Part shown: one piece after another, positions 48,936 to 60,732 of the stretch
Layout: each line of letters begins with the position of its first letter
Numbering within the stretch: the first letter of the stretch is position 1
Assembly: GCA_963969345.1 (NCBI GenBank)
Contig: OZ017769.1
Span: 1,364,001-1,428,000, forward strand
Direction of reading: 5' to 3'
Length of the DNA stretch: 64,000 bases
Source: Turbatrix aceti
Lineage: Eukaryota > Nematoda > Chromadorea > Rhabditida > Panagrolaimidae
The notes under the pieces: generated by a model
What the model saw: the letters and a program-made list of their open reading frames with translations, nothing else
Told to the model about the DNA's origin: nothing
Database searches by the model: none
Made by a program: the position numbers and the translations under genes

Positions 48936-49507
48936 CACTTCAACAAGCACAAAATAAAAGAGAGTAATTGCGATCGAAAGAGGCGTCATTAAGCAGTGAA
49001 GCCAAACAATGTGATTTATTGCAGTAGGAGTACAAATGTTTTCGATCACTGCCTGGAAAGAATCATTCCGTCAATCACGTAACAAATGCTGTGTAAATTT
49101 AAAAAAAAATATCACAATCATTTTAACTCATTTGTTATCTCCGATTATACACATTTACTGCAATCTAGTTATGAAATGAAATAAAATGAGTGCAGTGTAT
49201 GTCAAAAACTTGATGTTTGCAAACGTGTCGTCTGACACCCGCCGTAATTTATAATTTTTTAGTTTTTTGATTTTTAAAAACTTGGCGTTACCCTGAAAAT
49301 ATAAACAATCAAAAAAAAATTTGTAATCAGTTTTTTATGGAAAATTTGCACCAAAAAAATGGGAAAGGATCTCAACTTAGAAAATACAAGTTTTTCCAAA
49401 TTTCGGAATCAAATTCTAGTATTAACCATTTGTTCACGAACTTTTGCCGCACTCGAAATTAATGTCATTAGTTCGTCAACACTTTTAAACAGTATTTCTT
49501 TATCACT

Positions 49508-51745
49508 TCAAGCAATCAAAAGTCCAAAAATCATTATCAGGCACAAAATCAGGAAATTGAACGTATTTTTCAGAACACCACCGTAGTAATCTTGGAGGTC
49601 CTCATCGGGGTATTCCTCGTAATCAGAATATCCACCTCCACCTCCACCTCCACGGCCACTCGGACGCCTGAAGCCCCCACCACCGCCGGGATTCCCGCCT
49701 TGTGAACCCGCTTGACCAACGCCTTGTGGCCCTTCCTGTTCTTCGACGTAGGGTGGTGGGGTTACCGTGGTTGTAGACGCAAATCCCGCGACGCGCACTA
49801 CAAATGATAAAATCAGCCCCCTTGCACCCTTACAAATTAACTTACACGTAGTTTCCTGGACAAAGTAGACATGGCCGCTTTCCAGTTTTGTACTGATTTC
49901 CAACTTCATATGATTTCCGGTGCGCACGATGACAACATGCTTGATTTCAGTTTGGTCATTAAACTTAGAGAGCAGAAAGACGGCGGCATCGTATTTTACT
50001 GCGGTCTCGGGGAGGACGTCGCAGATCATGATGGTATCGGCATTGCAGTTCGGGCACGGGAAGAGCGGACTCGAGACGTCGTCATTCAGACTGACAAGTT
50101 GAGCCATCTTGTACTTAGTTGTACTGTAGGCATACAAAAATCGATAAATCCGTTTTTCAAAAGCGCAGTTCACAGCCGTAGTCGACCGATGCTCCGCGTG
50201 AACGTAAGCGTTAACCTCGGTTGACAGTTGTTTGACCACCTTTAAGGTTTCCTTTTCGCGAGTACTGTAGTCGACTTGAAAGACGCAAAAGTTGAAATCC
50301 CTGTTGTTGATCAAAAAGTACACTGCAAAAACCCAACTGTGTTGCACCGCACAAGTTTGTTTAACTTACCTTCAATGGAGATGGCAAACGGCTTTTGCCA
50401 GATAACCCGAGGAGCAGCGGCCACTGTTTCTTCTCCCTCCGAAAATCCGCATTGACCCGAATATGGCTTGAGATTAAAAATGTTGTAATATTTACCGTCG
50501 TTGAAGAATCGAACGGTAAACAAGCGGTTAAACCCTGTATACTTGAAGTACAGGAAGAGAGGAGCGTAGGTTTTGGTTTTTGAGTTGTAGAAGAAAAAAG
50601 GGTGTTCCTTGACTGTAAAATGTTTGTTACTTTAACCTAATTTGTGTTCGATACTTACAATCTTTCTCGATTGCCGGACGTTCAACAGGGCTACCATCGT
50701 GGAAGTATTTCCCGTCTTTGATTTTCAGCATTCCCAGATTCGCACGATACACTGTTTCTTCGTAGTATAAATCTTTTTGAGTAACCGATTTCAAAAAATT
50801 TTTAAACATTTCTGTCATTAGCATCCCCGTCCAAATAGATTTCGAAATAGGATGTAGAAGGAACTTTTTGCCATTGATGGTTGCGTGACGAAGTCGCGGA
50901 TTCTTTTCGTAAACACTAACTTTAATACGGTAACCATTTCTATCATGGTCGAACATAACATTGGGGTCGCATATATACTTATTCTAAATTATAAAAATAT
51001 AGTTGGAAAGAAAAAAGTGTCAAGCAAAAGCTCACGTCTAATAAGTCTAACTTTTCCATATCGTTGCTCCAAATTATACGGCGGCTATAATTTGTTGGAG
51101 GAAAACCGAATTTGCAAGCCACAAAAATTATTTCATTTAGTTTTTGGCCATCTACAGAGTTACTTGATTGGACAACTTGGTAACGACCAGCGGGGACATT
51201 GTAATGTGGAACATTTCTGAGTGTAGTACGATTTTCACCACCATATTTGTCAGCAAATGTAAACCATTGTTTCGGACTGATTAAACGGTCATACCATGCT
51301 AGTTCTTTGGCCTGGAAAACGACTTGTGGAATTAACGCAGGCACTGAAAGACAATATGATTATCGAAAAAAATGTGTAAGAAAACTTACAGTACTCGGGT
51401 TGTTTAAAATTCGGAGCTTCATTAACAATTTGAACCAGGCCCGTGCGGTCTTCGTACACGATAGGAAGCGCAATCGTACCATCTGAAAACACAGTCGGAT
51501 GAACACTTGCTTTGTTCTTTTGACACCATTCTGGATTTTTGTTAATTCTGTTTGGAATGACGCGATCAAAAACGTAGATGCTACAGTCGTTCAGCACCTC
51601 CACTTGAAAGAAGCCTGCAAAGAAAAGCCGACGTGGCGAGATGCGGGGGAGAGGGTAACCAACCTGTGTGCATGTCCATGAACAGCGCACTGCAGCGTGA
51701 GCTGATTAAGACAGCGAGAGCGACGAGCGTCACAAGCGACGGCAT
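49508..51745 (-). CDS. Large orphan secreted protein with C-terminal hydrophobic anchor
   Basis: Seven exons (51745-51664, 51614-51390, 51343-51036, 50983-50659, 50612-50370, 50322-49846, 49797-49508) give 649 residues. A signal peptide (MPSLVTLVALAVLISSRCSA) is followed by a long ectodomain with few cysteines. A Gly-rich low-complexity stretch (GGGGGFRRPSGRGGGGGGG) and a Tyr/Asp/Glu segment come next. The chain ends in a hydrophobic run (FNFLILCLIMIFGLLIA) with nothing after it, which suits a GPI signal or a tail anchor. All exon joins keep frame at consensus splice sites. I recognise no domain. A broken partial copy lies at 31320-31635. The ATG at 51766 is in frame, but the signal peptide is better from 51745. 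Confidence 0.8.
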
Positions 51746-52671
51746 CTCCAGAATTTCACAATGCAAACGCAGAAGAGTCGGGTGTCAAGTCCAAGCCATG
51801 CAAACGACAGTCACCTTTTATGTAAAAATCTTGCTGTTTTTGTGTGACACTGCAGGTCATAGACGTTTAGTCACGTCTGCAGAAATAGAATGGCGCCAAT
51901 TTGCATTGTGCTTTTCACATCAAAACATGACGATTGATTTTTTTTGTGTCGCGAGCATCCGCTTGCAGTTCGTTGTAGACCATAACCACTGTTAAATTTA
52001 GGCATTTTGACAAAAAGGGAAAAAAGAATCATAGAAATTCTAAATTTAACAGTTACGATTGAAATAACAGACTCCAAATCCGACAATTCCGGGTTTCGGA
52101 TAGGGATACCTAAGTTTTTTGGGTTTGGGTTTGGGTTCGGATCAAAGACCTAAAATTTTGAGCTGTTCGGTTTGATCGGTTGTGCCAACTTGACACAACC
52201 GATCGACTTTTTATTTTACACGGTCATATAGTACCAAGGGTAGTAATTACAGTCGTGATATTAGATTTTGCTGAAGGGATGAACCGGCAGAATAACGCGT
52301 GCTAGAATTGACATTTTTAAAAAACGTTTTTGATGAAAAATCTGATAAAAATATAACAATTAGGGTGTGAACTACGTGATCAACCAATTAGTTAAAAATT
52401 TGACATTTCTGGTCCGTGTCGGGTTACCCAAAAAATTTCTGAACCCGACATTTTTTTTGCATGCAATAAATAAATAAAAAATAAGTCTAAAAAAATCCTG
52501 TACGCTTGGCTTTATCCAGCATCACTTCATGTGCTTTCGCAAAATTTATTTTTATGCTTACGATTACGTGAGTAGGATTCGGTATGCCGTAATTATTGTG
52601 CAATAAAGTATTTCTTTTTAAGAAATGATCTGTTGGCGCAAAAGACCTAAAGCCAGTTGCACCGGGAACGA
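51746..52671. other. Intergenic with short hairpin
   Basis: A perfect 11-bp stem GATCGGTTGTG/CACAACCGATC pairs 52174-52184 with 52194-52204. It follows a GGGTTT-like run at about 52118-52140. No gene is seen. Confidence 0.6.
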
Positions 52672-54880
52672 CTACTCTTCCGAGTGATCCTCAGTCGATG
52701 CATCGTCGGTTGTTTTATTCAGCAGAAACTCAAAGTGTCGCAGAATACCACCTGACGGGTCAACTTCGCCGACGAAAATGTCGTTACCGTGCACCTTGAT
52801 AGCGTGCGGGCTCTTGAATTTGCCGGACGACGGTTGGAACGAGTACTCAAAAGTCTTGGTGCCAGCGGGCGCGACAAAAGCTTCGATGCGGGATATGCCC
52901 TTTGACAACCTGCCAGGAGCAAAGACAAGGCCGTGATTGGATGCGAAGTCCAACGCGTAGACGTTGCCGTAGCGCTCAGGGTCGCAAATTTCGTTAATGG
53001 GGTTGCCATCTAGATCAAACTCCTGCACGCGACCGTTTTCTCGGTCCGCGACAAAAATCCGGTCATTCACGTCGTCGAGGACAATGTCGTGGGGAACAAA
53101 AAATGTGCCAAGGGGCTTAGAAACAGGGTCAGAAGCCGCGCCGAACGAAGCCAAAAATGTACCGTTTTTGGAAAAGTGCTGGATTCGGTTGTTGCAGTAT
53201 CCGTCAGCGACGAAAACCGAGCCATCCTTCTTTGAGACCGCAACTCCAGAAGGCTTGCAGAAATGCTTATTGTCACTACCCGGTGTGAATCGCTCGCCGA
53301 GGGTCCAGACGGGAGTCAGTTTGCCGTCCTTTACCTCCCACTTGATGACCTGGTGCGTTCCAACGTCGGTCGTGTAGACGTAGTCGTCGTCGTCGACATG
53401 AATGCCGTGCGGAAGTGAGAAAACATTGCTGCCAAGAGCGCGGATAAGTTTCAGGCCCTCGGTCGTTTTTTTGGCAACAAGAATAGTTTCTTTGGAAATA
53501 GGCGATTCATCAATTATTCTGTTGTTCCTGTCAAATGTCCTGCAAAATATCATTTTTTTGCCACATTTTTTTTTTGGCACCATTGCACTTACTTGTCATT
53601 CCACACGCGAGAACCGCGATGGAAGACATAAAGGTTGCCGGATCGGTCGGTGGACAGTCCCGAGATCTGACCTAAAGCACGATCACCGATATTGTCGGTA
53701 ACATAGCGCTCAACGACACCAAAAGGTTTTCCAGACTGGTGAGCGGCGTGCTCCAACTTCGGATTTGGTGGGGGAAGAGAAGTGCCGTCGACAGGGTACT
53801 CGTTCTTCATTAAATCAGCCCAATTGTTCCGCGCACATATCGCACCCTGTGGAAAAGGATCCGGTTCGCTGGCGATACGGTAGAACAACACGTAAAAGTT
53901 GCACATTTCATTGATGCCCATAGCACCCATGGTCACGGGCTCTGTCTTGTCCGATGAGTCAAAGCGGCACGTTGCGGCGAGGATGTCTTTGGGTTGGATG
54001 ACGAATGGCCGTTGGACGTGCGTGAACACCTGTGGCCATTGAGGGTTGCGTTTGCCAATAAGCGTCACATTCTCGTCGTGCTTAAACACCCCAGACACCA
54101 CGCGGCCCATCTGGTGGGTGTGCACGCGGTAAGCAAACGCGTAAAGCGTCGAGTTTCCGTTGTAGGTGCACGACATGTTTGTGTAGAAAGCTTCGTGACC
54201 AGGTTGGATGGGCTCACCTGGATGTTTAACTTGTTGACAACTTATGTATCTGACACCCCGAACTTACCGGTACTAAAAATGTACACCTGAGCCACAAACT
54301 TTGGTGGAGTTGGTGACAGATGCAGCGTGACTCCGGAGTAGTCAAGAACATTGCCTTGAAAAGGCTGTGCGTAATGCATCTGCATGACGAGGTATTGAAC
54401 AACGTCGCCCTTGTTGCCGATGGAAAAAGCGACGTCTTTTGGAAGCTCAAAAGAAGGCGCATTGCGCCCCCAGGCGTAAAGGATGTGATTGATCCCTCTG
54501 CACGTAGCATGACCAGGCCAGAAGGGTTTATCATAGGCCGGTTCGGTGCAGCCGTAGAGCAGGATGTGGTGAATTCTGTCTGCCACTGCTGCAGGCTCGA
54601 ACTTTATTACGTATCCCGGCTCTGCTCGCACGGCCACAGCGACGTAGTCGTCGACCTGAAAGCAGCCAGTTGTCGTTATACACATTTTAAATGGATCAAG
54701 AAAAAGTGCATGTTTAACGAGCAGATCACTTACCATAACAGGAGCGTAGCCAGTCATTTTCACGGTAAACTCAGATAGAGTGCTCGATTTGTTTTGAATA
54801 ACATTACGCTTTACGATGACGCTGGCGTCGATGTTACCGGTTACGACAGCAAAAAGCACGACGAAGACGACGTGCCACAT
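52672..54880 (-). CDS. pamn-1: Peptidylglycine alpha-amidating monooxygenase (PHM + PAL)
   Basis: Exons 54880-54734, 54655-54268, 54217-53593 and 53539-52672 give 675 residues. A signal peptide leads to the copper monooxygenase domain. CuH ligands are His78/His79 (RIHHILLYGC) and His143 (QMHY). CuM ligands are His211/His213 (HTHQMG) and Met283 (NEMCNFY). The PAL lyase domain follows, with NHL-type repeats and its His-containing blocks (LPHGI, VPHDI, SPHAI, FVADGYCNNRI). PHM hydroxylates the C-terminal glycine of secreted peptides and PAL cleaves it, leaving the amide needed by most neuropeptides. There is no transmembrane tail, so it is a soluble enzyme of the secretory granule. The ATG at 54880 follows an acceptor-like attccag; a longer in-frame extension to 55180 reads through non-coding-like sequence and was not used. 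Confidence 0.95.
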
Positions 54881-56490
54881 TGCTGGTTGTGCTGGAATCT
54901 TTATTTTAACTTCAATAAATAACGAAAAAATGAAAAATTTCGTCCAAAAAGTCGCAATCACAACGGCTGCTACGGAAGCCAAAGACGCTTTGTTCTCTGT
55001 GTTTTGTCGCCAATCGGGGTCATTCATCCACCGTTGAGGGGAGGGGCGAAATAGATGCTGTCTTTCAGCATGAGATTTGCGTCGGTGGTGAGAGAGTGCG
55101 GGGGGGAGGTTCAAAACACTCTTCCCTTCACAGCCATCGACTAGCCCCAAAAAAATAGCACTTACGAATACAAAACGCACATTTTGATAAAAGTGCTATT
55201 GTGGTCAAACGCAGTTCATAAAGCGAGCAGCCTGATAAAAAAGATCATACGTGATAAAACTATACCTGATTATACAAGAAGCCCGTGCTACATCACATTT
55301 TCTTATACACACAAAAAACATCTAACAGATATCTTGCAAAAAAATATTGTTGATATTGCTATTCGTTTCTCATGAAAAATTGCTCACTGTGAAAAAAAAG
55401 TTGTTTTTCGTAAAATTTGTCCAGAGCAATTCAAATCTAACGCGCGAAATAATTTTTTTCTGATAACTAACCATGAGAAAGTGGCAAAATAACTAACTTT
55501 TTAACGCAAAAAAAACCAAATATAAGACAATACAATTGCTATTTTCAAATTTGATAAATTTGAAATTCAGTATATGTTCGGATCTTTCAACATTGTTCGC
55601 GAACACACCCAAACGGAGAAGTTTGATTTTGTTCGCAAACGCACAAAAGTGTTCTGACAACCCTTGCGAGGAAGGCTTATCTGGGCATCAAAAGATATAA
55701 TTGGCACGATCTTGCACTTGTTTCAATTTCAATTGTAGAGTTTTTATCAATTTCAAAACAAAAAAATGAATTGTTGTTTCATCCACTGAGAAAATATACA
55801 ATTTTTGTACTTTTCAATAAAGTGTGCAACGACGCCGGTCTGCAATGAGAATTGTATCAGGAAGTGATTTGCGTATAAATGGTTTATGTCACGTAAAGGT
55901 ATTGTGTTCAAAAAACAGTTTGAAATAAAATAAAAAGTACAATGTCTCAAAAGTCTGCTACAAAGCGGGCATTTTTTGAAACATTCTTAGGTGGTCCGAG
56001 ATACAAAAAGGTAGACTGAACAAATGCCCATTGCTTTACTCCACTGAAAAGGTTGCGTGATAACGGGAAAAATTTATTTATTTAGCAATTCACAGCATTA
56101 CTGTATTATGCATTGTTGCAACTTCAGTTTGTTCGTGTTTTGAGGAATTTTGGATGTTCATTAAAATTTTTGTTAACTTTTACATTTTTTACCGTATTTA
56201 GTTTGACGTTTTTCGTTTTGTTACTAATGTGACTAATGAATGCTTGTTTATTTCATATCAAAGTACAATATCGTTAAACTGCTCTAGACATCTAATTATC
56301 TGATATTTCGCTGATATTTTTTGTTATGTATTTTTTGATGTGTTGTTCAAAAATGACGTCAAAGTTCATTTATTCATCAACGTTAAAAATTATTTTTTAA
56401 TCACTCATATTTCTTGTTTTTTTTTAACGAAACTGCACTAAATTCATCGGGGAGTAAGCAGACATTACTAACTGAGGATAACAAACACTC
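54881..56490. other. Intergenic, degenerate retroelement tail only
   Basis: A worn copy of the LINE-like tail (GATAACTAACCATGAGAAAG) lies at 55463-55495. No gene is recognised. Confidence 0.5.
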
Positions 56491-56499
56491 AGAGTTGTT

Positions 56500-57010
56500 C
56501 GATGCTCACCAAATTGCTCCTGCTCACTGCTCGCTCCTGCTCAGCTCACGAGCGCGAGCGGAGCGAGCGCGAAAAATTGGAGTGCTCAATGAGCATGAGC
56601 AGAGCGAGCACGAAAAATTGGAGTGCTCAAAGAGCGCGAGCAGAGCGAGCGCGATAAATTTTCAAATGAGCACTGCTCACTACAAATTCAGTGCTACAAA
56701 TACTAAAATACTGGTAGTTTCGATCAAAAACACGATGTTGGGGGTATCTCCAAGCAATATGCGGTCTTTCTTTTAGAAAAGGACTGAATTTGTGACTCAA
56801 AATTCACTTTTCTTGTGTGAGCCATTTTCGCTCATTGCTCGCTCCTGCTCGACTCACGAGCGTGAGCAGAGCAAGAGCAGAGGATCTGAGAATAAAAGAG
56901 CGCGAGCGGAGCGAGCGCGAAAATTTTAGGAACTCAAAGAGCATGAGCAGAGCGAGCACGGAAAATTGAATTGCTCAAAGAGCGCGAGCAGAGCGAGCAC
57001 TGAAAATTGT
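56500..57010. repeat. Dense GAGCGMGAGCRGAGCGAGC repeat block
   Basis: A unit of about 45-50 bases, GAGCGCGAGCAGAGCGAGCG then an AAAATTGGAGTGCTCAAA-like spacer, recurs about seven times in two clusters (56550-56670 and 56860-57005). Each cluster is preceded by its own pyrimidine-strand version (GCTCACTGCTCGCTCCTGCT). Paired inverted arms with internal units suggest a non-autonomous DNA element with subterminal repeats. It ends about 80 bases before the chemoreceptor start. Confidence 0.6.
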
Positions 57011-57085
57011 CGAATTGAACAACTCTGCAAACACTGCTTACTAGGTCATATAAAAGCCGCAAATTTCATTGCTGAGCGTCCAATC

Positions 57086-58158
57086 ATGTGGTACGATTAC
57101 GTAAATTCCGGAAACATTCAACTAGTCGCCGCACTTATTATTACGATACCCACCGTTGTACTCTACAGTTTCATTGTAAAAACCATCTTTCGGCAAAGAA
57201 AAAATGCAATTCTGGGATCGTTTTTCTTCCAAATGTTTGGCATACTCTCAATCAACAACCTGATATCCAGCGTACTGTTCATCTTTACAGGTTATTGCTT
57301 CATAGCATCCCTTCCTTACTTTTTTGTATCCAAGCTCCCCAAACGTCACTTTCTCATGACCCTGTCCATTTTTATAACATTCTACACTCTGTTTTTCAAT
57401 ATGATTCTTAACGCTTGGCTCACGCTCAACCGCCTGACCGCAGTTGTATTCGCTCTTCGGAAGCACGTCAACTGGTTGACCCTCAAGTACTACGTTCTCG
57501 CATCTACCGCCTTGCTCACACTTCTGCTCACTGTAAATGTCTGGTTTTCGGATTACGTCATTGTAATCGATGAGGGATTGGATACGTTTTCCTGGGTGGC
57601 CGCAAATGACTTCCTCGGAGGAGGACAGTATTACATACAGGAAAGCCTGATTTTTTTCTGCATAGCTATTGAACTACCCGCCAACATAGTGGCTGTTATA
57701 TCGCTATATAAGCGACGAAAAACGGTTGAATCAACCAAAATTCAATCAAATGATCGGGATCTGCTCATTTGCACTATTTTCATTTTTGCTCTTAAGATTA
57801 TCAATATTTCCGGGCAGGTGTGCACTTTATAAAACCTTTCATTTCAAAAGCATTTTATTCAATGTTATTTAGATTGTAATGAAGTTACCGATGGAATACG
57901 GTATGAATGAACTGGGTTACAATCTTGCGATCACTGGATCGTTTCTTGAAGTTGTGGTTCCTGGATGGATTCTTTTTCTGGGCAGCAAGCAGATGCGTTT
58001 TGCATTGGTGAGTCACTCATTTAGCTGGATTTCTGCTATGTCTTTTTTTGCAGAAATCAACACTTCACTCAAAATCAATGTCAACGATTGTTGTAAATGT
58101 TAACACAATCAGTGGATCAGTTACACCCCATCGCAATTCCAGAATTCATATTGTCTAA
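57086..58158 (+). CDS. Nematode serpentine chemoreceptor, Srv/Srg-like
   Basis: Exons 57086-57817, 57873-58007 and 58054-58158 give 323 residues, with both introns in phase 0. It has seven hydrophobic segments. The TM3 end LNRLTAVVFALRKH, and the overall pattern with a short N-terminus (MWYDYVNSGN), fit the Srg superfamily (Srv type) of nematode chemosensory GPCRs. The tail is Ser/Thr-rich (STLHSKSMSTIVVNVNT). The start was chosen at MWYDY because the open frame upstream is repeat-derived. Confidence 0.8.
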
Positions 58159-58322
58159 AAAAAGGGGATAAAAAATTTAGACCGGTTTAATTTTCTATAT
58201 TAGATAACAATTTACTTTTTAATTTTTATTTTAAATAATAACAAATTAAATAAAAAACCCCTTTTTTTAAATAAAGAAAATAACAAATAAATAAAAATAA
58301 AAAACAACAGCCTTTTTTTCGA

Positions 58323-58709
58323 TGTCGCATCCTACCGAACGCGAGCTCTGTCGCGCCCCTCGCTCGACAGTTCACATCCTCTCCGAGCTCGTTAGGCGTC
58401 CTATCGAGTGGGAAAGCTGCCTTATATCGTCTCCAAATTTGAATACACGATTACCGAGAGAGTTTTTTCCCTTTCTGGCAGTCTTCGACTGACCGTTCCG
58501 TTCGAGATTGAGATTGAGTTTGAGTTTACAAGTCAGTTGTTGTTGTTGCTGTTACCATCGAATAAACTTGTGTGGTCCGTCGATGGCAAGGCCTTTGAGT
58601 TACCCGCTTCGTATAAGGCGACCGACCGGTGAAGCATTCATCCGTCCGGCAGCGTGTGAGCACCGCGACCCCATCTTCTCCTGTCCGGTAGCCGGTCGGC
58701 GCTGCGACA
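58323..58709. mobile_element. Solo LTR with TCGA target-site duplication
   Basis: It starts TGTCGCATCC and ends GCTGCGACA, giving short inverted termini TGTCGC/GCGACA. It is flanked on both sides by TCGA (58319-58322 and 58710-58713). It is 387 bases and richer in G+C than the flanks, with a TATA-like TTATATCG at about 58422 and an AATAAA at 58561. No internal retrovirus-like region is present, so it is the relic of recombination between two LTRs. Confidence 0.8.
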
Positions 58710-58776
58710 TCGATGTCTGTGTCTGTGTGCTCGAATGAAGTTTTACATTCTGTCGCTGATTTTGGCAATACTTTTT

Positions 58777-58860
58777 TTTTATTTCATTATTTTTCAGTGG
58801 TTTGTTATCATTAGACCAGATGCTAGGAGGCACAAATGATGTCCACTCATCGCGACAAAA
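58777..58860 (-). mobile_element. Retroelement 3'-tail fragment, longer copy
   Basis: On the minus strand it reads CATTTGTGCCTCCTAGCATC, then TGGTCTAATGATAACAAACC and a degenerate A-rich tail. It shares the GGACNTCATTTGTG extension with the copy at 25706. Confidence 0.55.
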
Positions 58861-59079
58861 ACTCGGACCGATTTGATCGCGATTTCTTCTTCCCATCGCC
58901 TCTGTTGTCTGGTTTTTGTTTTGTTGAACACTTCGGCAATATAACAAAACAAAATTTATTTTTTATGAGTTGCAATCATAGCAGTAATTAAGCATACATA
59001 ATATCTTTTAGATAGACAAAACATGAGTATCGAATTGTTTGGAAGAGTTTGTTTTTTGAAAAATTGCACAACGATGGGA

Positions 59080-59334
59080 TCAGTAGGGCAAGATGGGCAA
59101 AATTATCTGGGATTGCCAGGCTAAAATCAGTAAAGTTAACTCATGTTTTTTGACGTTTTACGAAGACGACTTACTTGAAGGACTGCTGCCGAGCATGTAC
59201 GCCCGTCGGGCCATTTTGTCGTAGTCGGCACCTCCCTTGGCGTCGAAGCCGTAGGGGTTGTAGAGGATCTGCGCCTGAACGAGAGCGAAGGAGGCGATGG
59301 CGAGGAGCATGAAGAGCTTGGCCACGAACTGCAT
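59080..59334 (-). CDS. Small secreted peptide, copy A
   Basis: Exons 59334-59175 and 59120-59080 (phase 1 join) give 66 residues. A signal peptide (MQFVAKLFMLLAIASFALVQ) precedes QILYNPYGFDAKGGADYDKM, a dibasic ARR, AYMLGSSPS and the exon 2 module TWQSQIILPILPY. It would yield one or two short peptides after signal and Arg-Arg cleavage. There is no glycine at the C-terminus, so no amidation is expected. I do not recognise the family. Exon 1 is nearly identical in the four copies. Head-to-head with copy B. Confidence 0.85.
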
Positions 59335-59399
59335 TTTGAAGTGTACTGAACGTCGAAAGAACAAGTGGAGAAATGAACCTTTGAGTGGCTTGTGGGATC

Positions 59400-59520
59400 A
59401 AATCTTCTGGCCTATTTTATAACACCTTCAGGTCACACCGTCTAACACGTTCAAAGTCCGCCTTTTACGACCATCTGAAAAAATGACGTGCGCGTTGTTT
59501 TGATCAGTTTATTTAATTAA
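59400..59520 (-). promoter_or_regulatory. Promoter of peptide copy A
   Basis: A TATA-like TTATAAAATAGG (59423-59412) lies about 85 bases before the ATG. Further upstream are TTAGACGGTGTGACC and CAAAACAACGCGCACGTCA, conserved with copies B, D and the decayed copy. Confidence 0.7.
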
Positions 59521-60300
59521 CACTGATCTTTCAAAAACACGAAAGTCATGTCGACACGTTATGACAACACGTCAAAAGTGAAACCAGTTAACGCAATCAC
59601 TCCGGTGCATCGTGCACGCAAAATGATCAGAAGTCAACCGATTTTTTACGTAAAAACATTTGACCGGAAAAGCAATATCAAAGATGTTGATAATTAAATG
59701 AAATTTATTTTATTCCAATTTATCAAGAATTCTCGTATCAAACTTGGCTTTTTCTTACTTCTTGTTCTGTTCGGTTTTTTCCTCATTAGTCGTTCACGTG
59801 CATCATAAAAAAACCACAGTTCAAAAAATATATTACAAAGATCATTTAACGACTTAACAACTTTGTTTCTACTTTAGGAAACTGTTGACAGACACTAACA
59901 AAAAAGAAACCAGAATGCAACTTATCAATCAACTTTTGAAGTCGTTCACATTGGGTTCAAAACAAACTAATTAATCAAGAGCTATTTTTAACTTAATGAA
60001 TTGTTTTTTTTCGTATGGTTATGTACGTATGTCTATGTTCCTGGCGGTAAATAAATGATATCAAATGAATTGTTTTTTTTACTATAGTCTACTTCACATG
60101 AGAGCCACAGTTGATGCACTAAAACCACACCAAAGTAACCTGTGTACAAGTTTGTTTTCAGTGCCACCGCCCTAATGACCTTACAAAGATTTCTGATTTC
60201 TTCGTCAACCGAATAGTTATGCATCCAGTAAATAAAACAATCTTTGTAGTACAAAAATTGTCAATCTATAAATTTTTTAACTAATGTGAATGACAATATG
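59521..60300. other. Spacer between divergent copies A and B
   Basis: The A-proximal part (about 59520-59640) is homologous, inverted, to DNA upstream of copy C (61970-62060). The B-proximal part (about 60100-60300) is homologous, inverted, to 61320-61510. Open frames here are relics of that duplication, not genes. Confidence 0.6.
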
Positions 60301-60304
60301 CGGA

Positions 60305-60400
60305 CATCGATCAAAACAACGCGCACGTCACCTTTCTTTCACATGGTCGCAGGAGGCGGGCGTTGGGGGTGTCAGACGGTGTAACCAAAGTTATATAAAG
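60305..60400 (+). promoter_or_regulatory. Promoter of peptide copy B
   Basis: CAAAACAACGCGCACGTCAC, a CACATGGTCGCAGGAGGCGG block, TCAGACGGTGTAACC and TATATAAAG (60392-60400) precede the ATG at 60481 by 80 bases. The block is near-identical to the one in front of copy D. Confidence 0.75.
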
Positions 60401-60480
60401 TAAGCCAGGCATGTAGAATCCACAAGCCACTCAAAGGTTCATTTCTCCACTTGTTCTTTCGACGTTCAGTACACTTCAAA

Positions 60481-60732
60481 ATGCAGTTCGTGGCCAAGCT
60501 CTTCATGCTCCTCGCCATCGCCTCCTTCGCTCTCGTTCAGGCGCAGATCCTCTACAACCCCTACGGCTTCGACGCCAAGGGAGGTGCCGACTACGACAAA
60601 ATGGCCCGACGGGCGTATATGCTCGGCAGCAGTCCTTCAAGTAAGTTGTCATTGCAGATATCAAAAACGGAAATTATCTGTATTTTTTTAGCATGGCAAT
60701 CTCAAATCTTCGTGCCTATCCTGCCGTACTGA
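60481..60732 (+). CDS. Small secreted peptide, copy B
   Basis: Exons 60481-60640 and 60692-60732 give 66 residues. Exon 1 encodes the same 53 residues as copy A: signal peptide, QILYNPYGFDAKGGADYDKM, ARR and AYMLGSSPS. Exon 2 gives TWQSQIFVPILPY. The intron is 51 bases with consensus ends. The conserved C-terminal tridecapeptide, coded by its own exon, is the part that varies by one or two residues between copies. Confidence 0.87.
   Translation: MQFVAKLFMLLAIASFALVQAQILYNPYGFDAKGGADYDKMARRAYMLGSSPSSKLSLQISKTEIICIFLAWQSQIFVPILPY

Noticed and set aside
54881..55180. N-terminal extension of the amidating enzyme with a second signal-like Met at 55180
   Set aside because: The extension contains an acceptor-like attccag just before the inner ATG and non-coding-like sequence; family proteins start with a signal peptide directly before the PHM domain.
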